Positions 16,298 to 24,205 of a stretch of 64,000 bases of DNA are shown here, in pieces. Every line of letters starts with the position of its first letter. Position 1 is the first letter of the stretch. The notes under the pieces were generated by a model. It made no database searches. It was given only the letters and a program-made list of their open reading frames with translations, and had not been told where the DNA came from. The stretch is taken from assembly GCA_034431435.1 (NCBI GenBank), contig DAOUDG010000088.1:1-64000 (forward strand), written 5' to 3'. This DNA is from JAHCIE01 sp034431435. GTDB lineage: Bacteria; Chloroflexota; Anaerolineae; Epilineales; JAHCIE01. The position numbers and the translations under genes are program-made.

Positions 16298-17767
16298 ATG
16301 CGACTACGCATCCTCACCATCGCCCTGACACTCGTGGCGCTAGGGGCCCTCCTCGCCACGAGTGTCTCGGCCGCCCCGCCCGCCCAGTTGGGTTGCCCGA
16401 ACAACCTGCTCCAGAACGCGGGGTTTGAGGAAGGTTCACACAAGACGGAGAATATTGGCACCAGTCTGTCGTCGGCGGTTGGCGATGGCTGGACACCGTG
16501 GCTGTTGCGAGGCGACGAGCGGAGCAATCGCGAGCCGGAGTACAAGCTCGAAGATACGAATCTTTCGAGGACCCGCTTCCGCGCTCACACTGGCCGCTAC
16601 TCGCAGAAGTGGTTCACGTCCTGGGGCACGCATACGGCCGGCGTGTATCAGCAGGTGCAGGTCCCGGAGGGCACGCCGTTGACGGCCACCACCTGGGTTC
16701 AGGTGTATAGCGGCGAGGCCGACGGCTTCAACGGTACGGAGTTCCTCTCGGACCCCCAGCAGCCTGGCAAGTATCGCGTCGCCATTGGCATCGACCCGAC
16801 AGGGGCCACGCCGCCGGGCGTGGGCGCGCCGCCGCCCGATACAGTCATCTGGAGCGAGCCGAGCCTCAAGACCGACGACTGGCACCAGCTCGCGGTGAGC
16901 GCGGTTTCGCAAGGCCCGGCGGTGACGGTGTACTTCAAGGGCCAGCCGGAGTTCTCGGTCAAGCATAACGACTCCTTCTGGGACGATGCGTGTCTGTTCG
17001 TCGATCCGGCGCTCCAGGCCAAGCCTGCGTCCGCCGCGCCGGCCGCCCCCTCGATGCAGCCCACGACTCCTGTTGCCCCGTCGGCCCCCGCCTCGACGGG
17101 CGCCTCCAACGCGGTCACAGCGCCGGCCGGCGCAGGCGCGGACTTCGCTCTCCCCAACGGCCGCTTCTTCACCCAGACCGGCGCCGGCCAGGGCGGCTTC
17201 GCAGTCGTTGACGACGCGCAGGCCAAGTTCTGGACCGAATTCCAGCGTCTCGGCGGCGTGGCGACGGTGGGCTATCCCATCTCGCAACGCTACGAGCGCG
17301 ACAGCTTCATCACCCAGGCTTTCCAGAAGCTAATTCTCCAGTGGCGGCCTGACCTAGGGATGGTGGCCGTGGTCAACGTCTTCGACGAGATGTCGAAGGC
17401 GGGGCTGGACCCGGCGCTGCTACAGAAATACCAGACCCCCAAGCCGCTGGAGAACTTCGACCCAGCCGGGGCTACCTGGGCGCAGATCGTGAGCGGGCGT
17501 CAGGCGCTGCTGGACGCCAACCCGGCCATCAAGGCGCGCTATTTCTCGGTGGCCGATCCTTTGACAGTGTTCGGCCTGCCGGTGTCGAAGGTCGAGGATA
17601 TGGGCAACCACTACGCCCTGCGCACGCAGCGCGCCGTCTTCCAGCAGTGGAAGGAGGACACGTCGTTTGCCAAGGCGGGTGAGGTGACCATCGCCAACGG
17701 CGGCGACATCGCCAGGTCGCTGGGCTGGCTCGGCGGCTCGCCGCTGACGCCGACGCAGGTGCAGTAG
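16298..17767 (+). CDS. Secreted two-domain protein, function unknown
   Basis: A 489-aa exported protein: signal peptide MRLRILTIALTLVALGALL... ending near SVSA (about residue 25). Residues ~30-235 form a carbohydrate-binding-like beta domain opening with NLLQNAGFEEGS, a start typical of CBM-like modules. A Pro/Ala/Ser linker follows (SAAPAAPSMQPTTPVAPSAP), then a C-terminal region with the FWTEFQRLGGVATVGYPISQ and FQKLILQWRP motif pair, seen in secreted proteins of this phylum and loosely LGFP-repeat-like. AAGGAG lies 11 nt before ATG 16298. Placed inside the glycosyltransferase run, it may be an acceptor or a surface-attached glycan-binding protein. No enzyme motif was seen. Confidence 0.7.
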   Translation: MRLRILTIALTLVALGALLATSVSAAPPAQLGCPNNLLQNAGFEEGSHKTENIGTSLSSAVGDGWTPWLLRGDERSNREPEYKLEDTNLSRTRFRAHTGRYSQKWFTSWGTHTAGVYQQVQVPEGTPLTATTWVQVYSGEADGFNGTEFLSDPQQPGKYRVAIGIDPTGATPPGVGAPPPDTVIWSEPSLKTDDWHQLAVSAVSQGPAVTVYFKGQPEFSVKHNDSFWDDACLFVDPALQAKPASAAPAAPSMQPTTPVAPSAPASTGASNAVTAPAGAGADFALPNGRFFTQTGAGQGGFAVVDDAQAKFWTEFQRLGGVATVGYPISQRYERDSFITQAFQKLILQWRPDLGMVAVVNVFDEMSKAGLDPALLQKYQTPKPLENFDPAGATWAQIVSGRQALLDANPAIKARYFSVADPLTVFGLPVSKVEDMGNHYALRTQRAVFQQWKEDTSFAKAGEVTIANGGDIARSLGWLGGSPLTPTQVQ

Positions 17768-17800
17768 GCGGTACATATGGTGGGGTGTGGGGCTGCCAGG

Positions 17801-17877
17801 CGGACCGAAGACGAATGACCGAGGACCTGTCGGGCAGCCCTTACCCCCTCCCTTACCCAACAGGCGAGGGGGCCAGG
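17801..17877. repeat. Two stacked dispersed repeats at the 5' end of the next gene
   Basis: A 'ggaccgaagacgaatgacc' unit is followed by a 'ccctccc...caggcgaggggg' unit. Both families recur inside 22940-23095 and, for the second, at 20570-20602. They cover the presumed N-terminus of the following gene. Confidence 0.6.
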
Positions 17878-20532
17878 GTGGCGTGGCCGGAGCGGCTGCT
17901 GTTCCCCGTGCTGGCCGCGCTGCTGGCGCTGCCGGCCGCGTGGCGGCTGCTCCAACCGGGCTTCGTAGCCACGCGGGCGGGCGGCGATAGCCCCTTCCTG
18001 TTGGTGCGCCTGTACCAGATGTTGGTGGGGCTGGCCGACGGCCTCCCGGTACGCTGGATGCCAGACGCCGCCTACGGTCTCGGCTACCCCTTCTGGAACT
18101 TCTACGCCCCGCTGCCTTACTACCTGGCTGCCTTCTTCTCGCGGCTGGGCCTCGGTCTCGTTGCCCCCCTCAAGCTGACCCAACTGCTGGGCTTCCTGGT
18201 CGCCGCGGCGGCCATGTACATCCTGGCCTACGACGTATGGCGCAGCCGGGCGGCCGGGCTGCTGGCTGCCGTGGCCTACACCTACGCGCCCTTCCACCTG
18301 GTGAACATCTATGTGCGCGGCGACTCGCTGGGCGAGTTCTGGGCCTTTGCCTTCTACCCGCTGGTGTGGCTGGCGGCGCGCCGGGTGGTGCGTGCGCCCC
18401 GCCCGGCGGCGGTGGCTGGCCTGGCGCTGGCCTACGCGGGGCTGACCCTCAGCCACAACATCTCCGCCCTCATCTTCAGCCCCTGTCTGGCGGTGTACAT
18501 CCTGGGTGTGTGGCTCGACCGGGGCGCGGACGGCCGGGGGCGCGGCTGGCTTCCACTCGTCGCGGCCTGCGGTGGCATCGCCCTGGGCCTGGCGGCCAGC
18601 GCGTGGTTCTGGTACCCAGCCCTGGCCGAGCGCGGTCTGGTGCAGCTGGAGGTGAACCTGACCGGGTTCTTCAGCTACACCGGTCACTTCCGAGGCGCGA
18701 ATCTGGTCCAGGCGGCCGCCCTGTTCGACTATGACCCGACCAACGGCGCGGCCTTCGTCATGGGGCTGGCGCAGGCGGCGGCCATCGGCGCGGGGATCGT
18801 GGCCGCCCTGTCGTGGCCCTCCGGGCGGCGCTGGGAGGTGGGGGCCATCCTGCTGACCCTGGTCGCCGCCGTGTTCGCCATCACGCCCCTGTCGCAACCC
18901 CTGTGGGACCACCTGCCGCTGCTGCCCTTCGCCCAGTTCCCGTGGCGTTTCCTGTCCATCGTCGCCTTTGCGGGCGCGCTTGTCAGCGCCGCGCTACCGG
19001 CGCGGCTGCCAACGGCCGGGACAGCGTGGGCCGTGACGGCGGTCGTCGGTGGGGCGCTGATGGTGGCGGGTCTCGCGCGGCTGGATGTGGGCCGCATCCC
19101 CGTTGCCGATGCCGAGGTGACGGCTGAGCGCGTCGCCCTATACGAGACGTTCACCGGTAATGTGGGCACGACAATCCGCGCCGAGTATCTACCTGCGACG
19201 GTCAACCCGCGCCCGTACATCACCGCGCCGCTGATGCGGCCGGGCGAGCCACCGGCTGCCGTGGTCCAGGCGGGCGAGGCGGTGGCGACGCTGGACGCGC
19301 GCCATCGCTGGCGGGTCGTGGCGGCGAGCGAGTCGGCCGAGGTCGCCTTTCCGCTGCTGGCCTTCGCGGGGCGGGTGGCATGGCTGGACGGCGAGCCGAC
19401 GAGCGTGACGGCGGCCAATGGCCTGGGCTACTCGACGGTGCGTGTGCCGCGCGGCGAGCATGTGGTCGAACTGGGCGAGGGGCGAACACCGTCGCGGGGT
19501 GTGGCCGAGGCGGTCAGTCTGGTCGCGCTGGTCATGATCGGCGCGCTGTTGCTCCTGGACCGGCGCTGGCTGTGGCTGCTGCCCGTGCTGCTGGTCGGCC
19601 TGGGCGGGTTGTGGCTGGCGGGGCTGGCGCTGCGGCCGGCCGAGCCAGCGTCGGTTACCCTGCGCACCGAGACGGCCGACTTCCTTCGCCTGCCGTGGCT
19701 GCACCGCAACCCCGACGGGGTAGGTTTCGCCAACGGCGCGCGGCTGGCCGGGTATCGCCTGGATGGTGTCACCGATGTGCCCGCGCCGGGCCTGCCGAGT
19801 GATGCCAATGCCGAGGGACGAGCCGCGCTGGGGGTGGGCGTGCGAGCGGGGGAGACGCTGACGACGACGTTGACGTGGGGCACTCCAGCCGGCTGGCAGG
19901 TGGATGTGGCGCTGGTCAGCCCGGCCGAACACCTGTTTGGCATTTCCTGGCAGGTCGCCAACGAGCGCGTGCCCCTGGCCTCGACGACGGTCCATCGCCT
20001 GCCAATCCCGGCTGAGACGACGCCGGGCCTGTACTGGCTGCGGGTGCGTCTACAGGACGCGGGCAACGAAGAGGTGGGGCCGGTCGACGCCGAGGCGCGC
20101 TTCCGGGGCCGCCTCTACCTGCTGCCCGTCTACGTCCTGCCGCCCAGCGCCGCGCCGCCGCCCGCTACGCCGCGCTATCGGCTGAACGACGCGGTTAGCC
20201 TGACCGACGTGCAGATCGAGCCGCGCCGGCGTGACCTCAACGTTGACCTCACGTGGCGGACCGACGCGCCCCTCGCTGACAACTACGTGGTATCGCTGCG
20301 ACTGGTGGACGAGGCGGGTCAGACGGTCGCCACATCCGACCAGCCGCCGGGCTATGGCTTCTTCCCGACGAGCGCGTGGCAGGTGGGGCAGCCGGTCTAT
20401 GACCGCCGCCGCCTTGCCCTGCCCGATACGGTGACGCCGGGCGTGTATCGCCTGGAGATCGTCATGTACCAGCGGCCGACGTTGACGGAGGTGGGGCGGG
20501 CGACGGTCGAGGGCGTGCGGGTGGAGAGATGA
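17815..20532 (+). CDS. Large polytopic membrane protein (6-pyruvoyl-tetrahydropterin-synthase-related membrane domain)
   Basis: About 905 aa from ATG 17815; a GTG at 17878 that skips repeat-derived codons (TEDLSGSPYPLPYPTGEGA) is an alternative start and may be the true one. The membrane half (to about residue 450) has GGDSPFLLVRLYQ, LPVRWMPDAAYGLGYPFWNF and YAPLPYYLAAFF, signatures of the 'PTPS-related' membrane family allied to YfhO/GT39 proteins. A second hydrophobic pair is near residues 570-600. The last ~150 residues contain two beta-sandwich modules, the final one (VVSLRLVDEAGQTVATSDQP) shared with the neighbouring enzymes. It converges with the next gene. A role in surface polysaccharide or glycoprotein assembly is inferred. 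Confidence 0.75.
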   Translation: MTEDLSGSPYPLPYPTGEGARVAWPERLLFPVLAALLALPAAWRLLQPGFVATRAGGDSPFLLVRLYQMLVGLADGLPVRWMPDAAYGLGYPFWNFYAPLPYYLAAFFSRLGLGLVAPLKLTQLLGFLVAAAAMYILAYDVWRSRAAGLLAAVAYTYAPFHLVNIYVRGDSLGEFWAFAFYPLVWLAARRVVRAPRPAAVAGLALAYAGLTLSHNISALIFSPCLAVYILGVWLDRGADGRGRGWLPLVAACGGIALGLAASAWFWYPALAERGLVQLEVNLTGFFSYTGHFRGANLVQAAALFDYDPTNGAAFVMGLAQAAAIGAGIVAALSWPSGRRWEVGAILLTLVAAVFAITPLSQPLWDHLPLLPFAQFPWRFLSIVAFAGALVSAALPARLPTAGTAWAVTAVVGGALMVAGLARLDVGRIPVADAEVTAERVALYETFTGNVGTTIRAEYLPATVNPRPYITAPLMRPGEPPAAVVQAGEAVATLDARHRWRVVAASESAEVAFPLLAFAGRVAWLDGEPTSVTAANGLGYSTVRVPRGEHVVELGEGRTPSRGVAEAVSLVALVMIGALLLLDRRWLWLLPVLLVGLGGLWLAGLALRPAEPASVTLRTETADFLRLPWLHRNPDGVGFANGARLAGYRLDGVTDVPAPGLPSDANAEGRAALGVGVRAGETLTTTLTWGTPAGWQVDVALVSPAEHLFGISWQVANERVPLASTTVHRLPIPAETTPGLYWLRVRLQDAGNEEVGPVDAEARFRGRLYLLPVYVLPPSAAPPPATPRYRLNDAVSLTDVQIEPRRRDLNVDLTWRTDAPLADNYVVSLRLVDEAGQTVATSDQPPGYGFFPTSAWQVGQPVYDRRRLALPDTVTPGVYRLEIVMYQRPTLTEVGRATVEGVRVER

Positions 20533-20536
20533 CAGC

Positions 20537-20602
20537 GACCACGGACGACCGCCCGCCGACCGCCGCAGACCCTCACCCCGGCCCTCTCCCAGCGGGCGAG
20601 GC
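20537..20602. repeat. Dispersed repeats between convergent genes
   Basis: 'cgaccacggacgaccgcc' units are followed by 'accctcaccccggccctctcc' with 'agcgggcgagg'. Both families recur at 22940-23095; the second also at 17838-17877. Confidence 0.55.
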
Positions 20603-20611
20603 GGTACGACT

Positions 20612-23600
20612 TTACTGCTGACCGATCACTGCTTCTTCCCCCTGCCCGAGCTTCAATAGCCGATCGTCGCGCACGCCGAGGAGCGCGCCGGTGAAGGCAT
20701 CGTAGACGCTGACCGTGACGTTGATGGGGCCGGGCGCATCCTGGGGCAGGCGTAGGACGCGGCGGTCGGGGACGCGCATCCCGGCTGTCCACTTGAGGGT
20801 GGGGATGGCGCCGCCGGCCGGTGTACCGTCGCTCTGCGCCGACCAGCCGGGACCGCGCGCCTTGACGCTGACGCTGTAATCGCGGCTCAGGGGGCGCAGC
20901 GCCAGCCAGTCGAGGTTGACCACCAGCTCGTCGCCGCGTCGCTCGATGGGCGCGTCAAGCAGGGCCATCTCGCCGCCGAAGTCGAGCCAGCGGGCGTCGC
21001 TGGGGCGGCCGAGGGTGATGCTCCCTCGGCCACCGCTCAGGGCGATGTCGGCGGCGGGCGGCGTATCGAGGGTGGTGGTGAGGATGCTGCCGGCGGGGGC
21101 TTCGGCGATGGTCATCTCGGCCAGCGGCGCGCCGTCGGCGGTGGCGGTGATGGTGGCGGGCGGGCCGCTCGCGTCGCGCCGCCAGCGCAGGAGCAGGCGC
21201 GGCGCGTCGAGGCTGGTGTCCCAATCCGCGCCTACCAGAGTCACACCGTCGGCCAGCCCGGCGCGCAGGGGGCGCTGGGTGATGGGTAGCGTCGTCGGGG
21301 CGCGGACGGTCACGTCGGCCAGGGGGATGGGCGCGGCGCTGAGCTGGGTGACGCCGCTGGAGTCAGAGCGGTACGCGCCCGCGATGAGGTGGTAGACGCC
21401 GGGGGGCGTATCAGGCAGGATGGTCACCGTGTGACGGGTGGCGAGATGGCGGCCCGCGCCCAGGTCGGCGGCGCGACGGGTGGTGTCGGCCTGCCCGACC
21501 ACCCGACCCGCTGCATCGACCAGGTGGACGTAGAAGGACGTGTCGGCGGGGGCGGCCTGGTCGAGGCTCCAGTACAGATCGACGACGAGGGTATCGTCAG
21601 TGTCGACGCTCGGCGGGCCGTGGGTGGGCGGCGCGTTGGGGCCGACGGCAATCTGGGTGGCGTCAAGGCGTAGACTGCCATCGAGGGCGATGTCCAGGCG
21701 GGTAGCAGCGGCGGGCGGTTGGGGGTCGCCACGCTGGGCGAGGAAGCCGCTCGCCAGCGGCGCGAGGGTAAACGGCGCACCATCGTAGCCGGGGTAGCGG
21801 TTGGTGGCGACGGCCGGGCCGCGCTGCGTGGCCGCCGCCAGCCGCCGCTGCCAGGTGGCGGGGTATTCCTCGGCGCCGGCCGGGGCCACGTAGTCGATGG
21901 TCACGTCGGGACGCTGGCCTTCGACGAGTTGCAGGTACCACAGGGGCGTCACCGGATGCCAGCCCGCCAGCACGGGGGCGTCGGGCGGCGTGGCGCGTAG
22001 TAGCGCCTCGGCCGCCTGGCGTGTCCCGTCGTCGCGGTGGAGCGCGGCGAAGCTTGGCCACAGCCCGGCGATGTTCCAGACGACCAGCGCCACAACCAGG
22101 GGCAGCCATAGCAGGGATTGGAGAGTAGCGATTGGGGCTTGGGGATTGCGGCGCCCATCCCCAGGCTCCAATCTCCCATCTCTAGTCTCCAGTCTCCCAC
22201 CGGCGGCGATGAGCAGCGCGAGGGCGACGTAGGCGGGCAGCATGTACTCGACCGTCTGCGGGGCGCGGTAGGTGACGGCGACGAAGGCGGGCACGGCGAA
22301 GCCTGCGCCCAGCAGCAGCGCGACTGGCCCCCGCCGCACCAGGGTCACGAAACCCACGACGGCGACGAGGAGCAGCGGCCAGCCGAACTGGATGCGCAGG
22401 ATGTCGGCGAGGATGCGCAGGCGGTCGGGCAGCAGGGCGGGGCGGGCGAAGGCGAACATGTCGCCGCCGAAGCCGCGCGCCAGGGCGTGGTTGAGCCAGG
22501 CGTCGAGGGAGCGCAGCGAGTCGGGCTGCGGCGGGATGCCGGGCGCGCCGCGCAGGGGCAGGTACAGCCACGGCAGCAGGCCGAGCGCGCCGACAAGCAG
22601 GGCGGCGACGAGTTGGGTCGGGGTGGCGGCCGGGTGGCCGCGCCGCCGCGCGCGCGCCCAGGCCCAGGCGACGGCCAGGGCGGCGACGGCCAGGGGGAAC
22701 ACCAGGCTGCCGTGGTGGGTGGCGGCCAGCGCGCCGACGACGGCCAGGGCGGCCAGGCGGCCGACGGTGGGCCGCGCGATGGCGCGCAGGGCGAGCCACA
22801 GGATGACGGCGGTGAACAGGGCGACGAGGATGCGGATGTTGGCGGTGGTGGCCTGCGACCAGAAGGTGGTCGCGCCCATCAGGGCCAGCGCGCCGGCGAG
22901 GGCGGCGAGGGAGTGTACTGCCGCGCCCGGTTCCGATGGCGGACCGAGGACGAAGGACGAAGGACCAATGGAAGATGACCGAGGGCGACGGGCCGAGGAC
23001 CGATACGATTTGTCGGGGTGGTCGGTGGTTGGGGATCGGTCGTCGGCAGCCAGGCCCCTCACCCTGCTCCGCTCCCAGGGGGAGAGGGAACCAGAGGCCA
23101 GGACGACCACCACCAGGGTCAGGGTGGCGATGACGGCGGAGAGGAGGTTGAGGCCCCAGGCGGGGTTGGCGGGGGTCAGGCGGGTGAAGAGCCAGCCGAG
23201 CAGGGTATACAATGGGTAGCCGGGCGGGTGGGCGATGCCGAGGGTGGCGGCGACGAGCTGGAACTCGCCGCTGTCGGCCGGCAGCAGGCCGGGGGCCAGC
23301 GTCGCCACGTACAGGGCGAAGGCGGCGACGGCCAGACCGAGGGCCACGCGGGCCGGGGTCAGCCAGGCGCGGATCCTGGGGGTCAGCAGGGCCGTGCCGG
23401 CCAGCGTGGCGGCGAGGGCGGTTACCGCGACGCGGCCGTCGGGCCACGGCCACAGCGCCAGGTAGCCCCACACCCAGGCCCAGGGATGGCCGCCGCGCCA
23501 GGCCCACAGCGCGCCCAGCAGCGCGGTCGCGATGGCCCACGGCCACGCGGGCGTCAGACCCGGCAGAGCGGCGAGGGCGATACCCAGGCCGCCGCCCGCC

Positions 23601-23692
23601 ACCGCCGCCATGACCAGGGCCACGGCGTGGGGCCGATCGGCGTCGCGGGTCGGCGCGGCCGGGGAGGGTTTTACAAGGGGGTCGATGCTCAC
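20612..23692 (-). CDS. DUF2723-type (TMEM260-like) membrane glycosyltransferase with repeat insertions
   Basis: About 1026 aa from GTG 23692 (MSIDPLVKPSP). The family hallmark LAPGLLPADSGEFQLVAATL followed by AHPPGYPLYTLLGW sits near residues 130-165 and marks the DUF2723 membrane family, related to protein O-mannosyltransferases. About a dozen transmembrane helices precede a long C-terminal periplasmic part with at least two beta-sandwich modules (FYVHLVDAAGRVVGQADT; YSVSVKARGPGWSAQSDGT). Two loops are repeat-derived: residues about 199-250 (bases 22940-23095) and 498-526 (22112-22199), in frame and without stops. The open frame extends upstream to 23779 without homology. It lies opposite the other surface enzymes and converges with the 915-codon frame. 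Confidence 0.8.
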   Translation of the reverse strand: MSIDPLVKPSPAAPTRDADRPHAVALVMAAVAGGGLGIALAALPGLTPAWPWAIATALLGALWAWRGGHPWAWVWGYLALWPWPDGRVAVTALAATLAGTALLTPRIRAWLTPARVALGLAVAAFALYVATLAPGLLPADSGEFQLVAATLGIAHPPGYPLYTLLGWLFTRLTPANPAWGLNLLSAVIATLTLVVVVLASGSLSPWERSRVRGLAADDRSPTTDHPDKSYRSSARRPRSSSIGPSSFVLGPPSEPGAAVHSLAALAGALALMGATTFWSQATTANIRILVALFTAVILWLALRAIARPTVGRLAALAVVGALAATHHGSLVFPLAVAALAVAWAWARARRRGHPAATPTQLVAALLVGALGLLPWLYLPLRGAPGIPPQPDSLRSLDAWLNHALARGFGGDMFAFARPALLPDRLRILADILRIQFGWPLLLVAVVGFVTLVRRGPVALLLGAGFAVPAFVAVTYRAPQTVEYMLPAYVALALLIAAGGRLETRDGRLEPGDGRRNPQAPIATLQSLLWLPLVVALVVWNIAGLWPSFAALHRDDGTRQAAEALLRATPPDAPVLAGWHPVTPLWYLQLVEGQRPDVTIDYVAPAGAEEYPATWQRRLAAATQRGPAVATNRYPGYDGAPFTLAPLASGFLAQRGDPQPPAAATRLDIALDGSLRLDATQIAVGPNAPPTHGPPSVDTDDTLVVDLYWSLDQAAPADTSFYVHLVDAAGRVVGQADTTRRAADLGAGRHLATRHTVTILPDTPPGVYHLIAGAYRSDSSGVTQLSAAPIPLADVTVRAPTTLPITQRPLRAGLADGVTLVGADWDTSLDAPRLLLRWRRDASGPPATITATADGAPLAEMTIAEAPAGSILTTTLDTPPAADIALSGGRGSITLGRPSDARWLDFGGEMALLDAPIERRGDELVVNLDWLALRPLSRDYSVSVKARGPGWSAQSDGTPAGGAIPTLKWTAGMRVPDRRVLRLPQDAPGPINVTVSVYDAFTGALLGVRDDRLLKLGQGEEAVIGQQ
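22112..22199. repeat. Dispersed gggattggagatt-type repeat inside the DUF2723 gene
   Basis: 'agggattggagagtagcgatt' units and, 50 bp on, pyrimidine-rich 'ctccaatctcccatctctag' units form an inverted pair. The same family is at 29850-29893 and 57767-57800. It is translated in frame as GGRLETRDGRLEPGDGRR. Confidence 0.65.
22940..23095. repeat. Three repeat families stacked inside the DUF2723 gene
   Basis: In order on the plus strand: 'ggaccgaggacgaaggacga' units (22940-23016), 'gtcggtggttggggatcggt' units (23018-23048), and 'cccctcaccctgctccgctc' with 'ggggagaggg' (23055-23095). They add about 50 Arg/Ser/Pro-rich residues in a loop between transmembrane helices. Confidence 0.7.
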
Positions 23693-23809
23693 GAGGCAAG
23701 TATACCCGCGTCGCCGGACGCCCGCCAACCTGGGGCAGTCGAGTCCACTCCCCCCCTTCCCCGCGCATGCGGGGGCCACCGGGGGAGAGGGCGGGCCGCG
23801 TGTCGCGTC

Positions 23810-23837
23810 TTGACATCCCCCGTCTGGCGGCTATAAT
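23810..23837 (+). promoter_or_regulatory. Consensus sigma-70 promoter of the subtilisin-like protease gene
   Basis: TTGACA (23810-23815), a 16-bp spacer, TATAAT (23832-23837). Transcription from here gives a leader of about 360 nt before ATG 24206. Confidence 0.7.
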
Positions 23838-24205
23838 CAATCCACCGCGCCCGGCGCCGCCCCCCTCCCGGCGCGCGGCTCTATCCCAAGCCACGAATCT
23901 GGCGGCGCAAGCAGACCCTAAAGGTCTCGCAGACCTTTAGGGTCTGAGCCGCCACCGGACACTGACACCAGCGCGCCTCGATGTCAGAGGCGACCCGGCC
24001 CAGACTTGGGCACTCAGGACGCACGGATGCCTTCCGCCGCATGGAATCTGTTCGCCGGTCTCGCCTCGTTGTCCGCGCCGCGCAGCTATCGCCCCGATCG
24101 CGCATGGCAGCCACGCCCCCCATTCGCCACGCCTCGGCTCCTGAGCCGAGGGGCGGCGGTTTGTCATTTCCCCATTCCCTCAGCCTGAGAAAGGAAGGAT
24201 AGGAC
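23838..24205 (+). other. Long 5' leader with palindromes; no gene seen
   Basis: This stretch contains no supportable gene on either strand. It holds an early GC-rich hairpin-prone segment, the nested palindrome at 23900-23954, a second palindrome CCTCGGCTC-ct-GAGCCGAGG (24132-24151) about 55 nt before the start codon, and the ribosome site AGGAAGGA just before ATG 24206. I recognise no known riboswitch class. Confidence 0.5.
23900..23954. repeat. Nested palindromic element (AGACC...GGTCT copy 3)
   Basis: The core is a perfect palindrome: AGACCCTAAAGGTCT, cgc, AGACCTTTAGGGTCT (23913-23945). An outer pair TGGCGGC (23900-23906) and GCCGCCA (23948-23954) extends the stem. It shares AGACC/GGTCT ends with the elements at 11490 and 11578. 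Confidence 0.7.

Noticed and set aside
22182..23894. 570-codon Arg-rich frame within the DUF2723 gene
   Set aside because: Frame-shifted shadow on the same strand; composition (Arg/Pro) is typical of GC-rich off-frame reading.
23838..24205. Known riboswitch in the protease leader
   Set aside because: Palindromes are present, but I could not match the conserved core of any riboswitch class.
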